From Streptomyces tsukubensis (GTDB taxonomy: Bacteria > Actinomycetota > Actinomycetes > Streptomycetales > Streptomycetaceae): a stretch of 64,000 nucleotides of DNA. How positions within the stretch are numbered: position 1 is the first letter of the stretch; the number at the start of each line of letters is the position of its first letter. Of the stretch, positions 48,480-57,047 are shown piece by piece. The notes below the pieces were generated by a model. The model was not told where the DNA came from. It ran no database searches and saw only the letters and a program-made list of their open reading frames with translations. The stretch spans positions 5,664,501 through 5,728,500 of the forward strand of contig NZ_CP020700.1 of assembly GCF_003932715.1 (NCBI RefSeq). Reading direction: 5' to 3'. A program made the translations under genes and the position numbers.

Positions 48480-49715
48480 GTGAGACACGTACTCAAGCGA
48501 ACGGGCCGGGGCGCACTGATCGCCGTGGCACGGGTCGGACTGGCAGGACTGTTGGCGGGGCTCTCCGGCTGTGCCCCGGGCGGCGGCGAGGGGGGCGACC
48601 CCGGGGTCGTACCACCGCAGCTGGTGTCGGGGGAGGTGATCCGGGTGACCCCCGAGGACGGCGCCCGGGGCGTCGACCCCAAGAGCCGCCTCGAAGTGCG
48701 GCTCACCAGCGGCCGGCTGGAGCGCGTCACGGTCAACCGGATCGAGAACGAGGCCCCGACCGCCGTGCGCGGCGCGATCTCCGGGGACGGGCTGCGCTGG
48801 CGGCCCGCCGAGGGCACCCGGCTCGGACTCGCCGCCAAGTACTCCGTCGACGTCGTCGCCCTCGACGGCCACGGCAGGCGCACCGCCCGCCACACCACGT
48901 TCACCACCAAGGTCCCCGAGAGCCGCTTCATCGGCTACTTCAAGCCGGAGCACCGCTCCACCGTCGGCACCGGGATGATCGTCTCCTTCGACTTCAACCG
49001 GAAGATCACCGACCGGGCCGCCGTCCGGCAGGCGATCCGGGTGACCTCCGATCCGCCGGTCGAGATCGCCGGGCACTGGTTCGGCGACCAGCGGCTGGAC
49101 TTCCGGCCCGAGCAGTACTGGACGCCCGGCACGAAGGTCACGGTCGATATCGGGCTGCGGGACGTGGAAGCCGCCTCCGGCGCCTACGGCATCCAGGACA
49201 AGACCGTCGTCTTCACCGTCGGCCGTTCGCAGATCTCCCTGGTCGACGCCGAGGCCAAGACGATGGAGGTACGGCAGGACGGCAGCCTGATCGCCACGCT
49301 GCCGATCACCGCCGGGGCGCCGAACGCGATGACGTACAACGGGAAGATGGTCGTCAGCGAGATGCACGACGTCACCCGGATGAACGGCGCGACCGTCGGC
49401 TTCACCGACTCCGACGGCAAGGGCGAGTACGACATCAAGGACGTGCCCCACGCCATGCGGCTCACCCGGACCGGCACCTTCCTGCACGGCAACTACTGGG
49501 CTTCGGCGGATATCTTCGGCTCGGCCAACGTCAGCCACGGCTGTGTGGGGCTGCGCGATGTGAAGGGCGGCAGCGGGGACACCCCGGCGGGCTGGTTCTT
49601 CGACCGCACCCTGATCGGCGATGTGGTGGAGGTGGTCAACTCCCGCGACAAGACGGTCGCCCCCGACAACGGGCTGAGCGGCTGGAACATGACGTGGGAG
49701 GAGTGGAAGAAGTGA
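48480..49715 (+). CDS. L,D-transpeptidase lipoprotein (YkuD catalytic domain with Ig-like domains)
   Basis: 411 residues from GTG 48480; no convincing ribosome-binding site, so possibly leaderless. Signal with lipobox LSGC (Cys31). Two Ig-like domains (about 50-245) precede the YkuD domain, which carries FLHGNYW and the SHGCVGLRD catalytic Cys motif near residue 360. Forms 3-3 peptidoglycan cross-links at the outer membrane-facing side of the cytoplasmic membrane; ends with the NMTWEEWKK tail seen in actinobacterial Ldts. Confidence 0.95.
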   Translation: MRHVLKRTGRGALIAVARVGLAGLLAGLSGCAPGGGEGGDPGVVPPQLVSGEVIRVTPEDGARGVDPKSRLEVRLTSGRLERVTVNRIENEAPTAVRGAISGDGLRWRPAEGTRLGLAAKYSVDVVALDGHGRRTARHTTFTTKVPESRFIGYFKPEHRSTVGTGMIVSFDFNRKITDRAAVRQAIRVTSDPPVEIAGHWFGDQRLDFRPEQYWTPGTKVTVDIGLRDVEAASGAYGIQDKTVVFTVGRSQISLVDAEAKTMEVRQDGSLIATLPITAGAPNAMTYNGKMVVSEMHDVTRMNGATVGFTDSDGKGEYDIKDVPHAMRLTRTGTFLHGNYWASADIFGSANVSHGCVGLRDVKGGSGDTPAGWFFDRTLIGDVVEVVNSRDKTVAPDNGLSGWNMTWEEWKK

Positions 49716-49789
49716 CCCGGGGGCGGCGCGGGGCGGCTGTGATCCAACGCACGGCCTGCCCCGCCGCCCCTCGCGGTTAGCCTCCTCGT

Positions 49790-50575
49790 ATGAGCACTGT
49801 CTCCCTCGAAGTAGCCGGCGGCGTCGGTACGATCCGGCTCGACCGCCCCCCGATGAACGCGCTCGACATCGCCCTCCAGGACCGGCTGCGGGAGCTGGCC
49901 GAGGAGGCCGGGGAGCGCCCCGACGTCCGGGCCGTGATCCTGTACGGCGGTGAGAAGGTGTTCGCCGCCGGTGCGGACATCAAGGAGATGCTGGAGATCG
50001 ACCATGCGGGCATGGTCGCCCGGTCGCGGGCGCTCCAGGACGCGTTCACGGCCGTCGCCCGGATCCCCAAGCCGGTGGTGGCCGCGGTGACCGGATACGC
50101 CCTGGGCGGCGGGTGCGAGCTGGCCCTCTGCGCCGACTACCGGATCGCCGCGGACAACGCGAAGCTGGGCCAGCCCGAGATCCTCCTCGGGCTGATCCCC
50201 GGCGCAGGCGGCACCCAGCGGCTGTCCCGGCTGATCGGCCCCTCGCGGGCCAAGGACCTCATCTTCACCGGGCGTCAGGTGAAGGCGGCCGAGGCGCTGG
50301 AGATCGGCCTGGTGGACCGGGTCGTCCCCGCCGGCGAGGTCTACGAGGCCGCCCGCGCCTGGGCCGCCCGGCTCGCCAAGGGCCCCGCACTGGCGCTGCG
50401 GGCGGCGAAGGAGTCCGTAGACGTCGGTCTGGAGACGGACATCGACACCGGTCTCGCGGTCGAACGGAACTGGTTCGCCGGGCTGTTCGCCACGGAGGAC
50501 AAGGAGCGCGGGATGCGCAGCTTTGTGGCGGAGGGCCCCGGGAAAGCGGTCTTCACCGGCACCGAGGACCTCTGA
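49790..50575 (+). CDS. enoyl-CoA hydratase/isomerase (crotonase family)
   Basis: 261 residues. FAAGADIKEM oxyanion hole, YALGGGCELALCADYRIA and GQPEILLGLIPGAGGTQRL supply both catalytic glutamates of a hydratase, so it should hydrate 2-enoyl-CoA in fatty acid beta-oxidation. TAGCCT (49778-49783) ends 6 bases before the ATG, and there is no Shine-Dalgarno sequence; a leaderless transcript is likely. Confidence 0.94.
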   Translation: MSTVSLEVAGGVGTIRLDRPPMNALDIALQDRLRELAEEAGERPDVRAVILYGGEKVFAAGADIKEMLEIDHAGMVARSRALQDAFTAVARIPKPVVAAVTGYALGGGCELALCADYRIAADNAKLGQPEILLGLIPGAGGTQRLSRLIGPSRAKDLIFTGRQVKAAEALEIGLVDRVVPAGEVYEAARAWAARLAKGPALALRAAKESVDVGLETDIDTGLAVERNWFAGLFATEDKERGMRSFVAEGPGKAVFTGTEDL

Positions 50576-50741
50576 CCCGTACCGCTGACCCGTTACCGCC
50601 GACCCGTACCGCACCGGCCGTCGCCGGACCGTCCCGTGCCACCGTGCCGGATGCCGCCGGACGCCCCCGGACGCCCCCGGGCGCCCCCGGGCGCCCGGCG
50701 GCGGGCCGGTGTCCCGTGGCCGGTTGCGGGGCCCGTACCTT

Positions 50742-50785
50742 GCCGTTTCCTTAAGGCCGCCTTACCTGCGCCTTAAGGAAACGGC
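50742..50785. terminator. perfect 16-bp hairpin between the crotonase and kinase genes
   Basis: GCCGTTTCCTTAAGGC (50742-50757) pairs exactly with 50770-50785; the 12-base loop itself repeats cgcctta. It may terminate the crotonase transcript although it lies 167 bases past the stop. Confidence 0.65.
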
Positions 50786-50809
50786 TCCCCCCGATCCCCG
50801 GGGCGCGCT

Positions 50810-50826
50810 GTTGACAGGGTGTCAAC
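50810..50826. promoter_or_regulatory. GTTGAC-N5-GTCAAC palindrome
   Basis: A perfect 6-bp dyad with 5-base centre whose TTGACA could also be a -35 element for the gene at 50963. A repressor bound there would block it. Confidence 0.4.
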
Positions 50827-50962
50827 GCAGCTCAGGGTGGGCACAACTCGCCTCATGGGGCCACTGACATATGCCGCCGCAACCCTCCGGAATGTGCAGT
50901 TCCGGGGGCCCTATTCCGCTGGAAAGGCCACGGAATCCGCGCTCAGCAGCCATGATGGGGGC

Positions 50963-51475
50963 ATGGCGGGCCTCGAAGGTGCGGAACAACCGCGGCAGCG
51001 CGACGGCGTGACCGCGATCCGTTGGATGACCGCCATCGAGGACGAGCAGGGCCTGAAAGCGCTGGAGCTGTTCGGTGACCCTTCGCTGGAGGAGGTACGG
51101 CTCCCGTCCCGCCCCGAATCCGCGGCCACGGCCCGGCGGCTGACCCACTCCGTGATCGTCCGTCAGTGGACGCTCCCCGCCCAGACCGCCGAATCGGCCG
51201 TCCTCCTCGTCTCCGAACTGGTGGGGAACGCGGTCCGGCACACCGGCGCCCGGGTCTTCGGGCTGCGAATGACGCGCCGTCCCGGCTGGATCAGGGTCGA
51301 GGTGCGCGACCCCTCGCGCGGACTGCCCTGTCTGCTGCCGGTCCAGCCGATGGACATCAGCGGGCGGGGGCTCTTCCTGGTGGACAAGCTCTCCGACCGG
51401 TGGGGGGTGGACCTGCTGCCGCGCGGCAAGACGACCTGGTTCGAGATGAGGATCCCGCACCCCGGTTCGAGATGA
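50963..51475 (+). CDS. ATP-binding anti-sigma-factor-type kinase (HATPase_c_2)
   Basis: 170 residues from ATG 50963 (GGGGG just upstream); the open frame continues further upstream without conserved sequence. GHKL fold with LLVSELVGNAVRHTGA (N-box) and DISGRGLFLVDKLSDRWGVD (G1/G2 boxes), ending in GKTTWFEMRI, the usual close of streptomycete RsbW-like proteins. Likely binds or phosphorylates an antagonist of an alternative sigma factor. No sigma factor or antagonist gene is adjacent. Confidence 0.88.
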   Translation: MAGLEGAEQPRQRDGVTAIRWMTAIEDEQGLKALELFGDPSLEEVRLPSRPESAATARRLTHSVIVRQWTLPAQTAESAVLLVSELVGNAVRHTGARVFGLRMTRRPGWIRVEVRDPSRGLPCLLPVQPMDISGRGLFLVDKLSDRWGVDLLPRGKTTWFEMRIPHPGSR

Positions 51476-51629
51476 GGACCGCCCGGAGGGGCTGCCCCGA
51501 CCTCCCCGGATACCCCAGAAGCCCCCACGGGTGCCGGTGTGCGGCGGGCGGGGGCTTCTGGGGAGCGCCGTGGACAGGGGGGTGTTTCCACGGCTGCTGA
51601 TAACGACCGAGCTCGGGTCGGAGGAGGTC

Positions 51630-51872
51630 GTGTCCCCGACTATGGCAGACCATGAAACAACTCCCAAATTCGCCAATCGGTCATATCTCATCAAAATGGG
51701 TGGTTCTCGCGAGAATCTCAGGTGAGATGGGGCACTTGCCTCGCAAATCTTGCTGAATCGCCGGTGTGAGGGCGTGTTTTTACGGTGCGATGATATTGCA
51801 CTCCACTCGCGAAACTACCTAAATCGGTCTAATCGGTACTTTCGTAGCATTCCCTGCCTAACGTCCTCTACT
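51630..51872 (+). promoter_or_regulatory. AT-rich regulatory island before the deacetylase-like gene
   Basis: In a 397-bp gap the stretch 51630-51872 is conspicuously AT-rich. It carries TTCTCGCGAGAA (51704-51715) directly abutting ATCTCA-GG-TGAGAT (51715-51728), both perfect palindromes, and a directly repeated AATCGGT near 51822-51838. TAACGT (51859-51864) lies 8 bases before the GTG start at 51873, which lacks a Shine-Dalgarno sequence, so the mRNA is probably leaderless. Confidence 0.55.
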
Positions 51873-52676
51873 GTGACCCCGATCGACCGCCGTCGTGCCC
51901 TGCGGGCCGCAGCCGGGGCCGCTGCCGCCGGTGCCCTCGCCACAAGCTGCGCCGACGGCGGCCGGGCCCCCGCCGCGCCCCCGCCCGCCCGTCCTGCCGC
52001 CACCGCATCGGCGGGCGCGGCGGCCCGCCCCGCGGGGCAGCCGCCCGCCGCTCCCGCGCCCCGCCGCCACCCCGGGCAGCCCGCCCAGATCAGCCACGGC
52101 CCCACCGGCCGGGACCGGGTCGCCCTCACCTTCCACGGCGCCGGCGACCCGGCCACCGCCCGCGCCGTCCTGGCCGAGGCCGAACGCGCCGGAGCCCGGA
52201 TCACCGTCCTCGCCGTCGGCAGCTGGCTCGACCAGTACCCCGGGATGGCCCGCCGGATCCTCGACGGCGGACACGACCTGGGCAACCACACGATGAACCA
52301 TGTCTCGGTCAACGAACTGCCCGAGGCCGAGGCCTATGCCGAGATCACCGGCTGCGCCGACCGGCTGCGCAGGCTCACCGGCTCCATCGGCACCTGGTTC
52401 CGGCCCTCGCGGACCCGGACCGCGACCCCGCTCGTCGTCCGGCTCGCCGGGCGCGCCGGATATCCGCACGTCCTCTCCTACGACCTCGACTCCCTCGACG
52501 CCACCTCGCCCGGCGCCGCGGCCGTCACCCGCACGGTCGCCGGGCAGATCCACCGCGGATCGGTGGTCAGCCTCCACTTCGGCTATGCGGACACGGTCGC
52601 CGCACTGCCCGCCCTCCTCGACGACCTCCACCGCCGCGGACTGCGCGCGGTGACCACCACGGAGCTGCTGAGCTGA
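51873..52676 (+). CDS. polysaccharide deacetylase-fold secreted protein, variant motif 1
   Basis: 267 residues from GTG 51873. Twin-arginine-like signal (DRRRALRAAAG) ending in LATSC (Cys26), so perhaps a Tat lipoprotein. NodB fold with motif 2 NHTMNH intact, but motif 1, normally TFDDG, reads TFHGAGD, and motif 3 is FRPSRT. This HGxGD variant lacks the usual base and metal Asp, so chitin/peptidoglycan deacetylase activity is doubtful or mechanistically different. Overlaps the next gene by TGATG. Confidence 0.85.
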   Translation: MTPIDRRRALRAAAGAAAAGALATSCADGGRAPAAPPPARPAATASAGAAARPAGQPPAAPAPRRHPGQPAQISHGPTGRDRVALTFHGAGDPATARAVLAEAERAGARITVLAVGSWLDQYPGMARRILDGGHDLGNHTMNHVSVNELPEAEAYAEITGCADRLRRLTGSIGTWFRPSRTRTATPLVVRLAGRAGYPHVLSYDLDSLDATSPGAAAVTRTVAGQIHRGSVVSLHFGYADTVAALPALLDDLHRRGLRAVTTTELLS

Positions 52677-53896
52677 TGCACCCTCCCCACTGCCCGACGC
52701 CCGTCCGGCGCCGCCCCCGGCAGCCCGCCCGCCGCACCCGGGTGCTGCTCGCCGCCGCCGCGCTCGCCCTGATCGCGGGCTGCGGTACCGACACCGGCAC
52801 CTCCACCACTTCGGAGAAGACCGGCGCCGCCGCCGCACGCAAACCCGCGAAGCCCCCGGTCCCCGCCGGACTGCCCGGGATGCCGCCGGTCCTCGACCCC
52901 AAGGACCTCTACGCGGCCGACCGCCCCAACAAGCTCTCGCCCGTCGTGAAGAACTTCCCCACCAAGGTGTACGTCCCCAACACCAACTCCAACACCGTCT
53001 CCGTGATCGACCCCACCACCTACAAGGTCGTCGAGACGATCCCGGTCGGCATCCAGCCCCAGCACGTCGTGCCGTCCTGGGATCTGAAGACCCTCTGGGT
53101 CAACAACAACCGGGGCCACACCCTCACCCCCATCGACCCCGCCACCGGCAAGGCGGGCAAGGAGGTCGAGGTCCACGACCCGTACAACCTCTACTTCACA
53201 CCCGACGGCAAATACGCCGTCGTGATGGCCTCCATGGACCGGGAACTCGTCTTCCGCGACCCCCACACCATGGAGCGGAAGAAGACCACCCCCGTCACCT
53301 GCTACGGCGTCAACCACGCCGACTTCTCCGCCGACGGGCGCTACTTCATCGTCTCCTGCGAGTTCTCCGGAGAACTCCTGAAGGTCGATACGGCCCGGAT
53401 GGAGGTCGTCGGCCAGCAGAAGCTCCCCCTCGACGGCGCGATGCCGCAGGACGTGAAGATCTCCCCGGACGGAAAGACCTTCTACATCGCCGACATGATG
53501 GCCCACGGCATCTGGGTGCTGGACGGCGAGAAGTTCACCACCCCCACCCTGCTCCCCACCGGCGAGGGCGCGCACGGCCTCTACATCAGCCGGGACTCCA
53601 AGGAGATGTACATCCCCAACCGGGGCGAGGGCTCCGTCTCCGTCTTCGACTTCCCCAGCAACAAGCTGACCAAGAAGTGGTGGCTGCCCGACGGCGGCAG
53701 CCCCGATATGGGCGGCGTCTCCGCCGACGGCAAGGTCCTCTGGCTCTCCGGACGCTACGACTCCGAGGTCTATGCCATCGACACCGCCACCGGCAAGCAA
53801 CTGGCCCGCATCCCGGTCGGCGACGGCCCCCACGGCCTGGCGTTCTATCCCCAGCCGGGACGCTACTCCCTGGGCCACACCGGCGTCTTCCGCTGA
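52676..53896 (+). CDS. YVTN/YncE-like beta-propeller lipoprotein
   Basis: 406 residues. Lipobox ALIAGC (Cys36), a Pro/Ala/Lys linker, then repeated blades (KVYVPNTNSNTVSVIDPTTYKVV; TLWVNNNRGHTLTPID; KTFYIADMMAHGIWVLD; EMYIPNRGEGSVSVFD; LWLSGRYDSEVYAIDTATGKQLARIPVG), giving a seven-bladed propeller of the extracellular YVTN class. Coupled by one-base overlap to the deacetylase-like gene, so the pair likely forms a surface complex. Confidence 0.9.
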   Translation: MHPPHCPTPVRRRPRQPARRTRVLLAAAALALIAGCGTDTGTSTTSEKTGAAAARKPAKPPVPAGLPGMPPVLDPKDLYAADRPNKLSPVVKNFPTKVYVPNTNSNTVSVIDPTTYKVVETIPVGIQPQHVVPSWDLKTLWVNNNRGHTLTPIDPATGKAGKEVEVHDPYNLYFTPDGKYAVVMASMDRELVFRDPHTMERKKTTPVTCYGVNHADFSADGRYFIVSCEFSGELLKVDTARMEVVGQQKLPLDGAMPQDVKISPDGKTFYIADMMAHGIWVLDGEKFTTPTLLPTGEGAHGLYISRDSKEMYIPNRGEGSVSVFDFPSNKLTKKWWLPDGGSPDMGGVSADGKVLWLSGRYDSEVYAIDTATGKQLARIPVGDGPHGLAFYPQPGRYSLGHTGVFR

Positions 53897-54105
53897 CCCC
53901 GGGCCCCCACCCCCACCCCCGCCCCCCTGCCCCCCGCCCCCTCGGCCCACGGCCCCACGGGATCCGCTCGTCGATCCGGAAAGGCTCCGGAAGTCGGGGA
54001 AGGGCGGGCGGCCCGGTCCGCGACGGGTCAAGGCGGCGGGTCAACCCGCCTACGGGTGGGTGACCTTGCCCCGCACCGCGCCGCCGGACCGGGATGGTGA
54101 TCATC

Positions 54106-54873
54106 ATGATGATCTCGTCCCGTCCGCGGCGCCGTGCCGCCGTGGTCGCCCTCGCCCTGTCCGCCGCGCTGCTCCCGGCCGCCGGCGCGGCCACCGCCGG
54201 CCCCGTCGCCCCCGCCCGGCCTGCGGCGGCCCCCGCGGCCCCTGCGGCGGCCGCCGCGCCCGCCAACTCCTGTCCCGCGGTCGAGGACCGGCTCTACGCC
54301 GCCGCCGACAAGCGCGTCGACATCAACCGCATCACCCCCGCTCCCTCCTGGCGCACCAACTGTCTCCAGCTCTACCGCACCGACGGACGCGGCCCCGAGA
54401 TCGTCTTCGAGGAGGGCTTCCACCCCAAGGCCCCGCTCGACGGCCAGTACGACATCGAGAAGTACGTCCTCGTCAACCAGCCGTCCCCCTATGTCTCCAC
54501 CAGCTACAACCACGATCTGTACAAGTCGTGGAAGAACGGGTGGAACTACTACATCGACGCGCCGGGCGGGGTCGATGTGAACAAGACCATCGGCGACACC
54601 CACAAGTACGCCGACCAGGTCGAGGTGGCCTTCCCCGGCGGGGTGGCCCGGCAGTTCATCGTCGGGGTCTGCCCCGTCGACAAGGAGAAGAAGATCGAAA
54701 TCATGAACGAGTGCCGGGACAACCCGCACTACGAGCCCTGGCGGGCCGGATATCCGGCGGCGACCGTGGAGAAGGCGCCCGGCGGGAGCGTCCCCGCCAC
54801 CACCCAGCCGGCGCCCGTGACCGCCCCGCAGGCGATCCCCGCCCAGCGCCCCGTGCTCGTGCCCGCGGCCTGA
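54106..54873 (+). CDS. secreted pierisin-like ADP-ribosyltransferase (ScARP type)
   Basis: 255 residues from ATG 54106 (GGTGA at 54096-54100); ATGs at 54094 and 54109 are alternatives. Sec signal peptide (AAVVALALSAALLPAAGAATA) and Ala/Pro linker. Catalytic core: LYRTDGRGPEIVFEEGF (NAD-binding Arg), YVLVNQPSPYVSTSYNH (STS motif) and YADQVEVAFPGG (QxE motif, characteristic of guanine-modifying rather than Arg-modifying ARTs). It closely resembles S. coelicolor ScARP (SCO5461, from memory), which ADP-ribosylates guanosine and its nucleotides. Four Cys probably form two disulfides. A Pro/Ala tail of about 35 residues follows the core. Confidence 0.92.
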   Translation: MMISSRPRRRAAVVALALSAALLPAAGAATAGPVAPARPAAAPAAPAAAAAPANSCPAVEDRLYAAADKRVDINRITPAPSWRTNCLQLYRTDGRGPEIVFEEGFHPKAPLDGQYDIEKYVLVNQPSPYVSTSYNHDLYKSWKNGWNYYIDAPGGVDVNKTIGDTHKYADQVEVAFPGGVARQFIVGVCPVDKEKKIEIMNECRDNPHYEPWRAGYPAATVEKAPGGSVPATTQPAPVTAPQAIPAQRPVLVPAA

Positions 54874-54970
54874 GGACCGCCTCCCCTTCTCCCGCCGGGT
54901 GATCCGCGGCGCCCCCGTCCGGGCTCGTGCCCCGCCGATGGTCCGGCAAGGCGTCATGGTGCGCGGCCGG

Positions 54971-55609
54971 TCAGCCGGAGGAGAAGAGGGCCTCCGAGCC
55001 CACCACGGAGAAGCCTGCCGACTGGAACGCCCGCACACTGCGGGCGTTCCCCGGGGCTATCTGCGCCCAGACCGTCCGCCCCGGCACCAATCGCCGGGCG
55101 GCCAGGGCCAGAGCGGTACCGAGCCCCTTGCCTCCGGCCTCCTCGTCCACCTCGACCGCGCACTCCCAGCGGCCGGCCAGCCCCCGCCCCAGCAGTACGA
55201 TGCCGCCGTCGGCCGCCCAGACCCGTACCCCGTCCCGGTACTTCCGGGCCCGGACCACCCGGGGGTGCGAGGGGTTGTCGATCTCCCGGAGCGGCACCTC
55301 CGGTCTCCCGGGGAGCGCCGGAGCCGCCGTCATCATGTCGATCGTGCTCATCCGGCGGCGCGTACGCTCCAGCATCGCGGCCAGGAAGTGCGGATTCATC
55401 GCGGCCGCGAACGGGTCGGCCGGGGCTGCCGCGAGCTGCTTCCGTACCCACTCCGGGTCCTCGTCCGTGAAGACGACCGAATGCGCGGTGAAGGCCAGCA
55501 CGCCTTCGTCCCGGGCACCGGGCCGGCCGGTCACGACGGTCCGGCCGTCGGGCGCGGGGAACCTGCCGTGCGCCGCGGCGTCGAGGATCTGCCACAGTTC
55601 GTCGCTCAT
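54971..55609 (-). CDS. GNAT-family N-acetyltransferase
   Basis: 212 residues from ATG 55609. The C-terminal half holds the acetyl-CoA motif A (VDEEAGGKGLGTALALAARRL) and motif B-like GNARSVRAFQSAGFSVVG. The N-terminal half (DELWQILDAAAHGRFPAPDG) is not recognised. Substrate unknown. Convergent with the ADP-ribosyltransferase gene and divergent from the EF-hand gene. Confidence 0.85.
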   Translation of the reverse strand: MSDELWQILDAAAHGRFPAPDGRTVVTGRPGARDEGVLAFTAHSVVFTDEDPEWVRKQLAAAPADPFAAAMNPHFLAAMLERTRRRMSTIDMMTAAPALPGRPEVPLREIDNPSHPRVVRARKYRDGVRVWAADGGIVLLGRGLAGRWECAVEVDEEAGGKGLGTALALAARRLVPGRTVWAQIAPGNARSVRAFQSAGFSVVGSEALFSSG

Positions 55610-55714
55610 GGCCCCATGCTGCCCGACCGCACGGTCCGCCCCTTGGAGTTGTCCACAGGGCCGCCCCGATAATCTGATCTCCGTCAACAGAGCACCGAGA
55701 AGGGGCGGAACACA

Positions 55715-55930
55715 GTGGCGGACATCGACGAGGCCCGCAAAGCGTTCGACCGGTACGACCTCGACGGCGACGGTCTGATCACCGCGGCCGAGTACAAGAG
55801 CGTGATGGCGCAGTTGGGTGACTTCAACGTCACCGAGACGGTCGCCGAGGCGGTCATCAAGTCGAAGGACGGCAACGGCGACGGCATGCTGACCTTCGAC
55901 GAGTTCTGGGACTCCTTCAAGAAGGCCTGA
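55715..55930 (+). CDS. small two-EF-hand calcium-binding protein
   Basis: 71 residues from GTG 55715 with AAGGGG upstream. Two canonical 12-residue loops, D15-E26 (DLDGDGLITAAE) and D52-E63 (DGNGDGMLTFDE), each with Asp/Asn at 1, 3, 5 and Glu at 12. Cytoplasmic calmodulin-like calcium buffer or sensor, matching the streptomycete CabB group as I recall (SCO5464). A hairpin follows. Confidence 0.93.
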   Translation: MADIDEARKAFDRYDLDGDGLITAAEYKSVMAQLGDFNVTETVAEAVIKSKDGNGDGMLTFDEFWDSFKKA

Positions 55931-55937
55931 CCCGCAC

Positions 55938-55995
55938 GGGACCGGCCGCCCGCCGGGCCCGCGAGCGCGGGACCTCCCGGGCGGCGGCCGGTCCC
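55938..55995 (+). terminator. 13-bp stem after the EF-hand gene
   Basis: GGGACCGGCCGCC (55938-55950) pairs with 55983-55995; the 32-base interior contains a second small G/C hairpin. Confidence 0.65.
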
Positions 55996-56063
55996 GGAGC
56001 CGTACCCCCCGCCCGTACTGCGCCGGACACCCCACCGGCCGCGGGCGTACCGCCGACCTGCCG

Positions 56064-56876
56064 TCAGCAGGCCCCGAACGACCAGAAGACGCCCACCTCG
56101 CCGTCGGCCACCGCGATCAGGCCGAGGTCCTCCACGAGGTCGATGCCGTTGAGGTACTCGGAGGTGAGGAAGCCGTGGGACCGGGTGCCCCGCAGGCCTG
56201 ATGCGACGAAGTCGTGGGCCGGGTCCGATGCGGCGGCGGTCGCGTTGGTCCAGTAGCGCGCGCCGGGGCCGTACCGGCCGAGCAGGGTCCGGGCATCCGC
56301 CAGTACCGCATCCCGGTCCGGCCGGAAGCGCACGGGGGCGGGCTCCGCCTGCCACTCCTCGGCCATCACGGCCAGCGCGGCGACCGCCGCCTCCCGCTCC
56401 AGCGGATACAGACGCCCGGCCAGCTCCGGCGCGTCCGGCGGGTCGAAGGGATAGGCGGGCACCGTCCAGCGGACGTCGTTGGTGCGGTCCTGGTCCAGCC
56501 GGACCCAGCCCCGGGGATCGGGGACCGACCGGTGCAGTACGGCGTGGACGTCGTACGCCCAGTCCTCGTGCCGCCGGGGGCCGGTCGCCACGAAGGTGTA
56601 CGGATCGTCGAGCAGCCGCAGTGCCGCCGCGTTCCAGGGGCACCGGCGGGAGCGGAAATCCACCAGCAGACCCCCGACCCTGAGGGCGAAAGCGTCCTTC
56701 GGCTCGCGAGGGATGCGCCCGAGCCGGTCGAGGGCCCAGAGGGCGAGGCCACCGCCTTCTTCCCCTGCCGTACGGACCGGACCCTCCGGAAGCCCAAGAT
56801 CCGCTCCGTCCCGGAGCGCCTCCAGATGGGCATCGAGCAGGTCCAGTGCAGTCCGACGGTCGACAGGCAGTGACAT
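56064..56876 (-). CDS. hypothetical protein
   Basis: 270 residues, no signal peptide or membrane segment; no family recognised. Composition and frame bias support coding. Notable features are GGLLVDFRSRRCPWN and an aromatic, Asp-rich C-terminal half (YGPGARYWTNATAAA; LGLIAVADGEVGVFWSFGAC) ending in Cys. It lies divergent from the CsoR-box operon and may share its regulatory region. Confidence 0.7.
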   Translation of the reverse strand: MSLPVDRRTALDLLDAHLEALRDGADLGLPEGPVRTAGEEGGGLALWALDRLGRIPREPKDAFALRVGGLLVDFRSRRCPWNAAALRLLDDPYTFVATGPRRHEDWAYDVHAVLHRSVPDPRGWVRLDQDRTNDVRWTVPAYPFDPPDAPELAGRLYPLEREAAVAALAVMAEEWQAEPAPVRFRPDRDAVLADARTLLGRYGPGARYWTNATAAASDPAHDFVASGLRGTRSHGFLTSEYLNGIDLVEDLGLIAVADGEVGVFWSFGAC

Positions 56877-56966
56877 TTCCCCACTCTAAGCCGCCCTTCC
56901 GCGGCCGCTCCCGGCTCCCTCCGATGGACCGCTTGTCCGGCCTTCCCGGAAAACCCCCTGGACGGA

Positions 56967-56983
56967 ATACCCCCAGGGGGTAT
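56967..56983. promoter_or_regulatory. CsoR/CstR-type operator
   Basis: ATACCCCCAGGGGGTAT is a perfect 17-bp palindrome of the TACCCC..GGGGTA class bound by copper-sensing CsoR and related persulfide-sensing CstR repressors. It sits 64 bp upstream of the His-rich protein ATG, overlapping a TATACG that could serve as a -10 element. No csoR gene is in the window. Confidence 0.8.
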
Positions 56984-57047
56984 ACGGTTGTGATCGTTGT
57001 CCTGCAGGGGACACCGCCGGAAGGCGCAGCACACCCAGGGAGATGTC

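Noticed and set aside
50576..50741. Tandem cgcccccgg-like motifs as a repeat element
   Set aside because: Short, imperfect C-runs typical of high-GC spacer; no boundary or copy structure.
53897..54000. C-rich strip (ccccca/ccccc) after the propeller gene as a rut site
   Set aside because: Too short and mostly homopolymeric; less convincing than 63511-63609.
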